DNA of 64,000 nucleotides from Larix kaempferi. Taxonomy: Eukaryota; Streptophyta; Pinopsida; Pinales; Pinaceae. Under the pieces are notes generated by a model that worked only from the letters and a program-made list of their open reading frames with translations, was not told where the DNA came from and searched no databases. The number at the start of each line of letters is the position of its first letter. Position 1 is the stretch's first letter. A program made the position numbers and the translations under genes. Below are positions 45,707 to 56,167 of this stretch, piece after piece. The stretch spans positions 9,048,001 through 9,112,000 of the forward strand of contig BSBM01001719.1 of NCBI GenBank assembly GCA_027924585.1. Direction: 5' to 3'.

Positions 45707-46411
45707 TGTTAGCTTGGTTTTGCAACCAAGCTTAGTGCTATGGGCACCTGCTAACTAGTAGTAGTAGTTTCAATATAAAGCAAATAACAATAAACTAAAT
45801 CTAAACTAAACTAAACTAGCATGTGCATTTTTGAATTAAAAAACAAGAACAAGAAAATATAGAAAATAAATGTGTATTGAAAATGGGGGCAAGCAAGTGC
45901 TTGCAATAACAATACCTCCAAGTGATGAAGGTTGTTGAATAGCTCCAATGGTGAGCAACTCCAATCTCCAATGGGTCCTTTCTCCAAGGTTGCTACAATG
46001 GCCAAATACTCAAGGGAGATTTTGGCAGCATGAGGATACGAAGATGGATGGATCTGAAATGAGGAGCCCCTACCACCTTTTTATAGGTTTTGGTGGTGGA
46101 GAATACCATTTGTGGTTTTGTGGAAACCAAATGGTATTGACCAACATGGTTTAGGTACTTTTCCCTCCTTTTTCCTTTTTTGAATAAAATTAATATTTTT
46201 ATTCCCTTTTTAATATTTTTGGGAATTTGGACCCTTTTTGAGGGTTTTTTATGCTTTTTAGGAAAAATAATCTTTTTGAGTGGGAAAAAGGGGTGTACTA
46301 AGGTCTTTTGGTGACCTTTTGTTGGCTTCAGAGGCTCTGATGGTGGAAAAGTGGACAAATGGGTCATGTGAATAAGGGAATGAGCTAGTGAGCACTTTTT
46401 GGGTGTTAACA
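45707..46411 (-). repeat. ArgGypsy-B 5' LTR
   Basis: 705 bp, matching 33968-34677. It ends at the second AGGCT copy (46412-46416). Confidence 0.93.
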
Positions 46412-47100
46412 AGGCTAGCCATGAATGGAAAACTGGAAGGAGGATGTGACATAGTAGTGGGTTGGACCAAGTTGGGGCCAATGCCCCCAAGTGGAGGGAC
46501 ATGGTTTGGGATGTGGCTCCCAAGTGGGGGAACTAAGGTGGTATAGGATGGTCCTGCACCACCATGGGTAGTGTGAGCCACTGATGGAGTGGGGATAGGT
46601 ATTCCAGCTGCGGGAATAGGTGCAGTGAGGGGAACGGTAGATGGGGGCCCCATGGAGGGCATACCCAAAGCCGGTGTGGTAGCTGGTGTAGTGGTGGATG
46701 TGCCACCAATGGTCCCTACCAAGAAAGGAGTGGAAGTCACGCCAGCCATGGGGCTAGTAGGGGCAGTATAAATGGGGTTCTCAGACTCTGCCTCAGAATC
46801 GGAGGTAAAGTAAGGAGCGTCAATATCTGGTGACGGAGTCCTATACCGCTGACGAGTGGAGTCAAGGGACAAGGCTCGAGATCTGTGATAAGTAGTATCA
46901 ATTGATGATGATCTGTGTGGATGACGGGTGGTGTCAAGTGAACCGTGCTGTGGGGGCTTGCCCCTGAGGCGCCGAGAATGTCTCGGGGACTCAATGGTGA
47001 CAGATGGTGTCAAATCTCTGTGGGTTGAGGTGAGTAAAAAATAGCTCAAAAATCCTAATGCAACCGAGTGTGCAGAAGGAGAGCTCAAAAAACAAGGCAC
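46412..47100 (-). pseudogene. gag: ArgGypsy-A gag N-terminal part
   Basis: The open frame contains SPRHSRRLRGKPP near the start, an Arg/Ser/His-rich stretch, SDSEAESENP, a Gly/Pro/Thr/Ser-rich region, and FPFMASL at the junction with ArgGypsy-B. It is homologous to 43300-44005. It continues in frame at 33962 once ArgGypsy-B and one AGGCT are removed. Confidence 0.85.
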
Positions 47101-48552
47101 TCAGGCCAACAACCAACTCAAAACACCTACTGTAACAGCTGTGCTACAATAGGTGGAGTGTCAACAGAAATGGTCAGAATACCAACAAGAAGCAGGTTTC
47201 CTAAAAATAAAAATGGTGGACTCACTAGACCAAAAGGAGGTAAGGGAGCATGCAAAGACCTAACTAAAAAGTATTTTGACTCAACTAGACATATCCTCTG
47301 CAAGGTGATGAAATCCAAGTCAGACAATATGAATAGGAAAGCCAAGTGGCTAACATATCCCCCTACCGAGAGGGACACCAGGTAGTCAATCTTAGAAGAA
47401 TGGCAACTAAGATACCCCGTTCATGACACATCTAGAAAGGTGAATCTGCCGTTTGGTCCTTTTACCGCAATACCCCTATATAGGGATATCCCGAGAACTG
47501 CGAAAGGTAGCCCTTCGGTTACTGAATGGAGTGCAGTATTCCACTCAGGCCTCCGGAACCAGTCTCGCGACTTCAACCCTCCTAGGGGAGAGGCCCTCTG
47601 GTAAACTGGTTGTGACCGTGCCAAAAAGTACTAGGGGATTTTGGTTCCCTAATTGGACAATAGCTATGTCTCAAGTGTAAGTAACCGAGGGGTGTTATTG
47701 GAAGCCTCTCCCCCCGATCCTACCTAACTACAAAGATTCTTTTGTGTTCCCCAAGTGGGGTTAGAATATTGGTTGAGTTAAGTAGTTTTTAAGGCTCACT
47801 TGAATTATGTGACAGAGTGTGTGCTCGTGAGGTGATGAACCCAAAATAGAAGTGCCACAATGGGGGCAACTTTCTAACTAACAATAATACTGAATTCGAA
47901 ACTTTAACATGCAAAATTTTCTGAATTAAAATGCTGAAATTTTAAAAAGATTCTGTAAAGGGAACATAAATTATGTTGCAGAAAAGGCTATAGGGAAGTA
48001 GGGCTACAGGTGGAACAGATGGCTGTGCAGATGCAGAAAATATTGCAGCAAAGGGGCTGGGTTCAAGAATAGGGAAAAAATGCAGAAATCAGACCGCGGG
48101 TCTGTGGTGAATCTGAGCAGTCGGACCGCAGGTTTGAGGGAAACAGGCGTGGATAGGTCGTGGCTTTTTGGCCGATAGAGGCAGTCGGACCGCAAGAAAC
48201 AGGGAAAAATACGTAGTCGGGTCACGGGAAAAAGGATAACAGACGCAGTCGGGTCGCAGCAAAGGGGCTGGAGGCCGCAGTCAGGACGTGGGAAAATGGC
48301 CGACAGGCGCAGTTAGATCGCAGCAAACAGGCTGATTAGCCGCAGTCGGATCGCAGGTAACAGACTTGAAGCCGCTGTCAGGTTGCCGAAAACAGTCTGA
48401 GAGACGCGGTCGAGTCACAGGTAAAGGCCTGAAAGACGCGGTCGGAACGCGACTGCAGAGGAAAAAGATGTGGTTTACGGCAGCCGAAAGGAAAAAACGG
48501 GAAATTATTGCAGAAAACTAAATTTTTTTAAAACTGAAACCAGAAATTCAAA
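47101..48552 (-). other. ArgGypsy-A leader
   Basis: Non-coding, with the conserved block at 47350-47700 (including a 67-codon non-ATG frame at 47421-47624) and a GC-rich repeat tract at 48085-48470 near the PBS. Confidence 0.75.
48085..48470. repeat. CpG-rich minisatellite next to ArgGypsy-A PBS
   Basis: There are about nine degenerate units of 35-50 bp around GCAGTCGGACCGCAG, with variants GTCGGGTCGCAG and GTCGGAACGCG. The sequence is unlike the array in ArgGypsy-B but the position is the same. Confidence 0.82.
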
Positions 48553-48568
48553 CCTAGGGGAGTCGCCA
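48553..48568 (-). other. ArgGypsy-A primer binding site (tRNA-Arg type)
   Basis: The minus strand reads TGGCGACTCCCCTAGG, four bases inside the LTR end. Confidence 0.8.
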
Positions 48569-48572
48569 AAAC

Positions 48573-49300
48573 TGTAGCTAGGGTTTTCACCCTATCTTGT
48601 GCAAATGAGCACCTACTAAGGAGAAGGGACTCCTTAGTAGCAGTTAAATTAACAGTAATTAAAAGACAAGATATTAAAACGAAAAATTATACTAAGCATG
48701 TGCATGAAACAGAAAAAATAAGATGTAAAGAATGGCTTTTGTATTAATTTTACCTCTAATGTGAAGGTTGGTGAAGCTCTTGCAATGCTCCAAGAGGGTT
48801 TCTCCAAGCTCCAACTTGCTCCTTCTCTTTCTCCAATGGTGGAAATAGGCCAAAAGGGGCTCTCAAGGTGAAAGTAGCTCAAGGGTGAGCTAGGGTTTCA
48901 AGAGCTATTTTGGCAGAGTAAGGGTGCTTATGACTGTGGATATGGAATAAGGGGTCTCCATCACCTATTTATAGTTTTTTGGTGGTGGAGTGCTGGCCCA
49001 TGGTTTTGGGAACCATATGGTTTAGGTCAGTTGTATAGGGTTTTTTCCTCATTTTCCTCATTATTTTATATTTTTTATTCCCTTTTTAGAGGGTTTTTGC
49101 TATTTCTAGAGGAATTTTGGATATTTTTGGAAGAAAAAGGGGTTTTTTAGCCTTTTTGAGGCTTTTTCGATGGTTTTGTGGCCTTTTGGAGGCATTTTAG
49201 TGGGATTTTCAGGGTTTTTAAGGGAAATATGGTAGGAAAATGGACAAATGAGCCATGTAATGGGGTATATGAGGTAGTGAACACTTTTTGGGTGTTAACA
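48573..49300 (-). repeat. ArgGypsy-A 5' LTR
   Basis: 728 bp. TATAAATAGG (minus) is at 48964-48973. It pairs with 26602-27326 and is followed by TGAGG (49301-49305). Confidence 0.93.
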
Positions 49301-49917
49301 TGAGGACACGCCATATTTTTGGTTTGGGGGAGGATCAGAACTGTTTTACTTTTTGAATGTGTATGAAAAAGTTTATTTATTTCTGATAAATGATAGGTGT
49401 TTTTTAGGTTAATGCAAAAAGAAGAAGGAAGATTGTTCTAATCAATGACAAATAAAGAAGGACATAACTTAAAGTTCCAGAAAGAAAAATTTATAGCATC
49501 TTTTGTGCACTAACAGTCTCAGAAATTCCTTGCAAAATCAGCTTTAGTCAACATCAGTAAATAGATCTTGTACAGATAGAAGTCTATATGAAGGGATGAA
49601 TGACGGGTCGAATGTCGATCCGAATGAGGTGACGAACAAGGAAAAGGTATAACGATCTGAATGAAGTGCCGAATGAAACCATAGCTTATAATGGATTTAT
49701 TAAACATGCCATTGTATCCAAATTTGAATATTATTGCTAAATCTAATGGGCTAGTTATGTAAGGAATCAATCAAATGTCAATTTCGCACGTGGTCTCATT
49801 TCCCTCACACATTTCTATGTTAGCACTCGATTCAAGATCTTTGATAGGCATGATCTCTTAAGCATGCCTACGACTGTTCAACCATTCAAACAGACTTCAA
49901 TTTAAACTGATGACTGA
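49301..49917 (+). other. Athila-like spacer before the extra ORF, with internal polypurine tract
   Basis: TTTGGGGGAGGA at 49323-49334 resembles the 3' polypurine tract of this element (TTTGGGGGAA at 56158-56167). The rest is AT-rich and has no gene. Confidence 0.65.
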
Positions 49918-51434
49918 GTGAATTTCGCTCCATTCTGTTCACTGTCCATATTTTCTGTTAAACCACTTCTCTTGCATCTCTTGCATTCCCTGTACCTATC
50001 TGCATCCCTTGACCTCTGTCTAGTTATACCGATCCATCATGAACCTGGCAGTTACGAAGACATTCGCATCCCTGAGTTCAAGGAATGCTGTGAGGTATTC
50101 CTTCGAGGCGGATGGGGTCTGTTTCTCCGCCTTCTTCAAGGCCATGACCACGAAATTTCACTGTTGTTCGCTAAGGGATTCGATGGAAAGATGGCCAAAG
50201 TTGGCCATCTTACTTTCTCTGTGATAGAAGAATCTATCACATTAGCCACGAAGCTTCCTTGGTAGGGTGCCCGTTTGCACAAACATCTTCTCCTTCCACG
50301 GAAGGCTCACGAATTTGCTTTAAAGGCTGAATATCAACATGTTGCTGGAACAAAAGGATTCCACCAGGAATGGATCAAGCCGGAATACCTAGACCCTTTG
50401 AATGTCATCATTCATCTGATCACTTGTGAGGGTAATTTTACTGTTTTTAAAGTCTGCCATTTTAGATTGCTATCACAATTTGTTAACAACTAGACCCTCA
50501 ATTTCCTATTTTATTTCTTGAAAAGTTTAGAGAAGATGCCAAGCCAGGTTAGAAAGAATACTATTAATCCCTCTGGCAGCTTGTACCATCATTGTATCAT
50601 TAAAATATTGATCATTCACCAGTTGGAAGAGAGAGGGAAAACCTGGGATCATTTTGTCTTTGAGATACTAAACCCTCATTTGATTGAGAAGCCTATTGCC
50701 AAATCCTCTGCTTCTCGAAAACACCATTAGTTCCAAGCCAGTATTAGTGAGCCTACCCAAGCCTCTACGCAAACAGAAAAAAACACCAAGCATGTGCGGT
50801 TTGATGAGAATCCCTTAGGAGATGTACACCTTGTCCATCCATCGACTTCTCTTGAGCTTACCCTTGGTGACGCTACTTCGGAACCTCCACTCTTTTCAGT
50901 ACCCACTAAATCTGCGAGGAAAAATCATGACCAGTCCGTCAACCAGTCTGTCATCCAGACTATCATACAACCATGAAATTCAGAAAACCAGTCAGATGAC
51001 CTTACCCTTGAAACACCTCTCCTCACATTGGCTAATGTATATACTTGATTGTGTGAAGCCCCTGCTACTTAAAGACCTCCTGCACACAACGAAGACAGAG
51101 TTCTTGAAGAAGATCCTGTTGAGATTGAAACATTTTCAAGAAATTTGAGTCCTCAAAAGGACCTGCAACATCGCATAGAACAACCCATTCTGAATTAACA
51201 GGAAGTAGATACGTTGACCCAAGTAATAGCACGGTTGACAGACTAGAATCAAATTTTTGTGGAAACAATCTTTGAGCTCCAGGAAGAAAACAAGGTACTG
51301 CACACACAAGTAAGAAGCATTGAATGTTTGGTCAATGCCAGAATATCGTCCCATACTACTCTCCGGATGAAGTATGACTCCTTGAAGGACCAGTTTAGGA
51401 ATCTCTAGAATCTTAAAGTTAAAACCACTTCCTC
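49918..51434 (+). pseudogene. Extra ORF downstream of pol in the Athila-like element (function unknown)
   Basis: The broken frame holds GGWGLFLRLLQGHDHEISLLF, KVGHLTFSVIEESITLATKLP, ITCEGNFTVFK, KSLEKMPSQVRKN and IIHQLEERGKTWDHFVF. This is a globular domain I recall from plant Athila-type elements and related ORFs, and it is not an envelope protein. No signal peptide with fusion or transmembrane layout is evident. The C-terminal part (about 51180-51434) is heptad-like and coiled-coil-prone (for example FELQEENKVLHTQVRSIE). Stops lie at about 50263, 50491, 50728, 50975 and within the coiled coil. After removal of Chromo-2 the frame continues for about ten Ser/Ala-rich codons to a stop near 56094. 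Confidence 0.7.
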
Positions 51435-51824
51435 TGTGAAGAACCTGCAACAATTAATTAATGAAAATGCACGATATAGCAGGAATAACAGAACTCAAAA
51501 TCACTTTTATTGATCGTAGGCCACTTCAAGGGGGAAACCTCCTTTGAGCAAGCTCAATAAGAATAACTTCACAGTACCTTCATTGGTCTCAACACAAACT
51601 TATATACTAAGTCTAGGCGCCAAAACCATGTGTCAATACAAACCATGGGCCAATACAAAATATGGATCAACAATTACTACGGGATGACTTACAAAGCATA
51701 TGCGTCCAACAACAATAATACAAACTATGGATCAACAAATACTACGGGACGACTTACAAAGCATATGCATCCAACAACAATATACTAACAAAGTAAATAG
51801 AAGGGTTGACATGGGTTCCTAACA
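51435..51824 (-). repeat. Chromo-2 3' LTR
   Basis: 390 bp. The minus strand starts TGTTAGGAACCC and ends GGTTCTTCACA. The purine tract (minus TAAGGGAGAGGGGA) follows at 51825-51838. Confidence 0.93.
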
Positions 51825-51838
51825 TCCCCTCTCCCTTA

Positions 51839-52372
51839 GAAAAATCTTTGTCCTCAAAGCTTTAGATGTGGAAATTGATGCAGAATCTGAAGGAGTGGTT
51901 CCCCTATAGCATCCTCGAGTTTCATTCTGGTCCACTGACGCCTTTTGAGTTTCAGGGAGGATTGCTTGGAAGGATGTAGACGAAGAAGGACCATATCAGC
52001 TGCGTGAAAAGTGCACTCAGAACAGTGTTGATTGTCTTGTTGTCCCAGTCGAATTCTTTCCATGTGAATATTGTCCTGCATAATGAGAAGAATCTGATCG
52101 TGGTTTCGAAGAACCGAGTCAATTTCCTGAACTGGGGAGCTGCTGAGCGTGTATGGAAGAAGAACTGGCGGTGCCTGTCCATAAATTGCTTCATATGGTG
52201 TCCTTTTAGATGTGGTATTGTACCACTGGAGTGCTTCTAGGAAATCCATAGAAATAGTTGTCCACGTCTGTGTAGGGATGGGAAAGGGTTCGAGTAGTCC
52301 CGAAAGGAGTGTCGTTTCACCCTTGTTGACCTCGAAAGTATCACACTCAACCACCATCTGGTGAATTTTCAT
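51839..52372 (-). pseudogene. pol: Chromo-2 integrase with core deleted
   Basis: The frame goes from TWTTISMDFLEAL (first catalytic Asp) straight to WYNTTSKRTPYEAIYGQAPP. The segment with the second Asp and the Glu is therefore absent. The C-terminal part reads to SLKLKRRQW and then jumps to a W-EPLL-like end (GEPLLQILHQF). The GPY/F module and most of the chromodomain are gone. Confidence 0.88.
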
Positions 52373-52800
52373 TTCAGTCCCTGCCAGAAGAAGTTACATT
52401 GTTCCTGGTCATAGGTTTTGAGGAACCCAGAGTGCCCTGCCGATGAAGAAGCATGGAGTTCATAGAAGAGATAGCCCTGTTCAACAGATTGCAACCAATT
52501 TGGAACAAGAAGAGAAATAGCTGTAAGAGAAGCTGGGTCATCAAATTGGTGAAAAGGATCATCTTCCACCATATTATCCTTACCCTTCTTTTAAGTGATC
52601 GCATAGTCATAACCCATGAGTTGTATAACCCATTTCCGGTGTGCTGGTGAGGAGACCCATTGTTCGAGAAAATGTTCCAGACTCTGGAGACCAGTCTTGA
52701 TGTAGAAATAATTTCCTAATAGGGATGGCTACCACTTTTGTATTGCATGCAAAATAGCCATCATTTCCTATTGAGATGTAGATGCAGCTAAATTCTTACC
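52373..52800 (-). pseudogene. pol: Chromo-2 RNase H C-terminus and integrase zinc-binding region
   Basis: Frames show GKNLAAST, EMMAILHAIQKW, the LLGNYFYIKT-type and HRKWVIQLMGYDY-type RNase H tail, and then FYELHASSSAGHSGFLKTY (HHCC region start) and CNFFWQGLK. Several stops are present. Confidence 0.8.
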
Positions 52801-53456
52801 GGAAAGGTCTCTTGAAGGTGACAAGCCCACTGGTACAACAAAGACACCTGCATATCTATCGAAGGAAGTAGTGGAGACCATTGGTGGGTGCATCTGAATG
52901 GAATGGAGCTGAGCGATGACACCATGTGAATTCTTCTTAAGGATCTTTTCCAAGTGATGTGAACTGATGATGCGGAGAGACCCTAGTTGTAAACCCATAA
53001 ATTTGTGTTGTGTCCCTTTGACTGAAAACTACATCCAATGTTTAGCAAAATCCCATAAGATGGGGCCAAGTGTGTGTAACCATTGAACGCCCAAAACCAC
53101 ATCAAATCTGCCTAAGGACAAGGAAAACATGTCAGAGCACAGGTTATAATCTTCCAGAGAGATATGCACATTGTGACACTTTCCCTTGCAAGGTAAGGTG
53201 CCCCCATTGGAAACCATGACTTCAAAGTTGGATCAAGGATGGACAAAACAATCAACATGTTTTGCGATCCAAGGGTTAATGAAGTTATGAGTGCTACCAG
53301 AATCAATGAGTATTGTAAGAGGAAGCTTCTTGAAGTAACCCCTGATCCACATTGTTTGGGGGGTGGTGGCGCCAGATAAAGCATGGAGAGATATCTTTGG
53401 GTGGTCTTCCTGAGATGGAAGGTCAATAAGCGGTTCTTGAATGTCGACCTGATCAT
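52801..53456 (-). pseudogene. pol: Chromo-2 protease
   Basis: Segments HNFI-like/DSG region near 53290, VMVSNGGTLPCKGKC, LEDYNLC and GRFDVVLGVQWLHTLGPI are present. A spacer (GVIAQLHSIQMHPPMVS) follows, then an abrupt join to RNase H at about 52830, deleting RT. Confidence 0.82.
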
Positions 53457-54496
53457 CCGGTGTATCTAGAGCTTCTTAACCAACTTCACAGGCAGATGGA
53501 GAATCCACATCCAAGAGATAGAGCTTTTGTTGAACACATCTATGTCCCCAAGTGAATTTTTCATCACAATTATAAGAAAGCCCTTTTTCTCTGTGTTCCT
53601 GCATCTCTATTTCGGACAAATGATTGATAGGAGTTGGTCGAGGAGCTGGTGGGATGGGAGGTCGTTGAGAACCCATATTTCAGAGGGGAACAAAAGTGGG
53701 TTTGGAGCACTGTTGGGCGGAAATCTTGTCTTCTGCCAACTCAGCCAACCCCAGGGATTCCATCATTGTGTTGGGACATAACATTTTGACCTCTGGGCAG
53801 ATTTCATCCTTAAGACCACTGATAAAACAACTACTGTAGAAGTCATCAGACAATCCTTTTGTGTGGTTGGCTAGTTTCTCAAATTCTGTCTGATACTCTC
53901 CCACAGTGCGAATTTGACAAAGTTTAGTGAGTGCTCTGGTGAGTCATCAAAAGCACTAGGACCAAATTGTTGCAAAAGGAGTTGGAAAAAAATGTCCATT
54001 TTGGCTCGTCATGAGCCTTGATGTACCAACGGTACCATTGAAGGGATTCCTGTTCCAAATGAAAGGATGCAAGTGAAACTTTTTGGACATCAAAAGTATT
54101 ATGTAGACTGAAATACTATTCTACACAATAGATCCATCAAGTCAGATCAATACCATTGAAGCGAGGAAATTCAAGCTTCGGACCACAGAAAGAGCTGGAA
54201 GAAGAGAACCCATTGGCTGCAGAAGATTCTTGCAGTTGGTTATTGTTCATGGCTGAATGCTGAAGATGGAGGCTGGGAAATTTTTCATCCAGATCTTGGA
54301 GTCTGGTTTGGATTGCTGCAAGTGCTTCCTCCATGGTTTTTGCTCTTGCATGGGTGACAACCATAACCAGAAGTTTTTTTGTTTTTGTTTTTGGGAATTG
54401 ATAGAAAAACACAAACAAAAGCTTATTTAGTAAAGGAAAATTTGGATTTGGGAAAAACTCAGATGGGTAATTGGGGTTTGAATAGGTTTTGGACAC
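53457..54496 (-). pseudogene. gag: Chromo-2 gag
   Basis: It starts at about 54361-54370 (ATG next to VVTHARAKTMEEALAAIQ), then a helical segment, LEFPRFNGIDLT, shifted capsid frames, YQTEFEKLANHTKGL, SGLKDEICPEVKM and LGLAELAEDKI. The knuckle YNCDEKFTWGHRC at 53580-53640 has its first Cys changed to Ser (LSYNCDEKF; Chromo-1 has ICYNCDEKF). Frame breaks lie near 54137 and 53905. Confidence 0.85.
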
Positions 54497-54499
54497 TTT

Positions 54500-55643
54500 T
54501 TGATGGACAGGGAAGCAAAAAATGGGGATTTCAGAAGCGGGGTGAAAGAATGAGAAAATTTGTCAAAGAGGGGCAAAGAAGTAGAAATAGGGAATGAACA
54601 CAGTGGCAACATTTGGAGTTGAGTGGGTGATAATTGAAGAAGTTATGGCAAACCCTAAAAATAGACAAATGTGAGATTTCTGGCTTTGGGAAGTAGAATT
54701 TGGGATAGGGTCCTCAGGAATGAAATATGTAGAATGGGATTGCAGGGGTGTCCAGAAAGTTTCAAGGGAAACGGAGTTAAAACAAGGGAAATATTGTGAA
54801 AAAGCAATTTTTTCTTCTTCCAGGAATGGATCTGCAACAGTGCGGAAGGGATTGGAAATAGATAGATCTGCAATGATGCGGAAGGGATCAAAAACAGATG
54901 GGATCTGAAATGACGTCGATTTGTTTTTTCAACGGTGTGGAAGGGATCGGCAACAGATGGATCTGAAATGACATCGATTTTTTTTCTTCTTCCAAGAATG
55001 GATCCGCAACAGCGCGGAAGGGATAAAAAACAGATAGATCTGCAACGACATAGAAGGGATCGACAACAGATGGATATGAAATGACGTCGAATGGATAAAA
55101 AATGGATGGATCTGAAAAACAGCTTTTAGAATAGATCTGAAATAGCTGGATCTGGAACAGCTGTCAGAATGGATCTAAAATGGCTCAGAATGGATTTGAA
55201 ACGGCTCAAAATGGATCTGAAACGGTGCGGAAGTGATCGGCAACAGTTCAGCTGAATATAGATATGGACCCCAGGTATGTGCGGATTCCTATCGGTTCAG
55301 GGTATTCACTCGACCACCAATGCTGTCTGACGACTTGCATATTGGAGCATTACCCCTCACTCCACGGCTCAGGTAAAACTGATAACTGCTTTGCCACAAA
55401 CGACAGCTCTTGGTTTACCTCACGGGTGGGAACTAGTCAATTAGGTAGGGGTCGTTTCCCTTTTCACTGGCAGGTCCTCTCAATGGGCCAGCTACTTCAG
55501 GGTTCCTGTGGTACTCCTCACAATGAGTTTTAGGGCTTATGCCCAAGTACTTCCCACAGTGAAGCGGATAGGGATCTCCCAGATCCGAACCTGCAATAGA
55601 TGTGAAAAAAAGTTTTGGCAAAAATTTCACCCAGCGAACCCAA
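54500..55643 (-). other. Chromo-2 leader
   Basis: Non-coding. The part at 54830-55250 is a tandem-like array of GGATCTGAAA/GCGGAAGGGATC units (about 25-60 bp). The rest is homologous to 15312-16150. Confidence 0.75.
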
Positions 55644-55661
55644 GAAAGTGCTCTGATACCA
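55644..55661 (-). other. Chromo-2 primer binding site (initiator tRNA-Met)
   Basis: The minus strand reads TGGTATCAGAGCACTTTC, two bases inside the LTR end. Confidence 0.9.
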
Positions 55662-55663
55662 GA

Positions 55664-56066
55664 TGTGAAGAACCTGCAACAATTAATTAATGAAAATACA
55701 CGAGATAGCAGGAATAGCAGAACTCGGAATCACTTTTATTGATTGCAAGCCACTTCGAGGGGGCAACCTCCTTTGAGCAAGATCAATACAAATAACTTCA
55801 CGGTACCTTCATTGGTCTCAACACAAACTTATATACTAAATCTAGGCGCCAAAACCATGGGTCAATACCATGTGTCAATACAAATTATGGGCCAATACAA
55901 AATATGGATCAACAATTACTATGGGACGACTTACAAAACATATGCGTCCAACAACAATAATACAAACTATGGATCAACATATACTACGGGACGACTTACA
56001 AAGCATATGCATCCAACAACAATATACTAATAAAGTAAATAGAAGGGTTGACATGGGTTCCTAACA
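55664..56066 (-). repeat. Chromo-2 5' LTR
   Basis: 403 bp, pairing with 51435-51824. It has 13 extra bp from a short duplication around ccatgggtcaata. Confidence 0.93.
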
Positions 56067-56157
56067 TCCTCTTCCAATTCGAAGGCAGCTTCTACCGCAG
56101 CTTAGCCTTCTTCCTAAACTTCTCTGTTTTGCTCAGTGGGACCTGGCATATCTCCGG

Positions 56158-56167
56158 TTTGGGGGAA
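56158..56167 (+). other. Athila-like 3' polypurine tract
   Basis: TTTGGGGGAA immediately precedes the 3' LTR. Confidence 0.85.

Larger units (their letters stand above)
33968..46411 (-). mobile_element. ArgGypsy-B: near full-length gag-pol Gypsy element with tRNA-Arg-type PBS
   Basis: On the minus strand: 5' LTR 45707-46411, PBS 45686-45700, leader, gag, PR, linker with two extra zinc knuckles, RT, RH, INT, 3' non-coding region and 3' LTR 33968-34677. The target duplication AGGCT is at 33963-33967 and 46412-46416. It lies in the gag of ArgGypsy-A, whose gag frame continues across the site. 12.4 kb. Gag-pol is interrupted by two TAG codons, one TGA codon and one frameshift. No additional (archaeal-type) RNase H is visible between RH and INT, which distinguishes it from Ogre/Retand-type relatives. 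Confidence 0.94.
26602..49300 (-). mobile_element. ArgGypsy-A: non-autonomous Gypsy element with tRNA-Arg-type PBS, RT-RH-INT deleted
   Basis: On the minus strand: 5' LTR 48573-49300, PBS 48553-48568, leader, gag, protease and a long Pro-rich linker. An abrupt loss of RT, RNase H and integrase (junction near 30207) follows, then a 3' non-coding region and the 3' LTR 26602-27326. The target duplication TGAGG is at 26597-26601 and 49301-49305. ArgGypsy-B is inserted in its gag. Its own length without that insertion is about 10.2 kb. Confidence 0.93.
51435..56066 (-). mobile_element. Chromo-2: chromovirus with internal deletions (non-autonomous)
   Basis: On the minus strand: 5' LTR 55664-56066, PBS 55644-55661, leader, gag, protease, RNase H/zinc region remnants, integrase pieces and 3' LTR 51435-51824. 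The target duplication TCCTC is at 51430-51434 and 56067-56071. It is 4.63 kb, shorter than expected for a full chromovirus, because RT, the integrase core and most of the chromodomain are missing. Confidence 0.93.

Noticed and set aside
49918-51434. Envelope gene, suggesting an errantivirus-like element
   Set aside because: The visible motifs match a plant-specific ORF domain; no signal peptide, cleavage site and membrane anchor layout can be seen.
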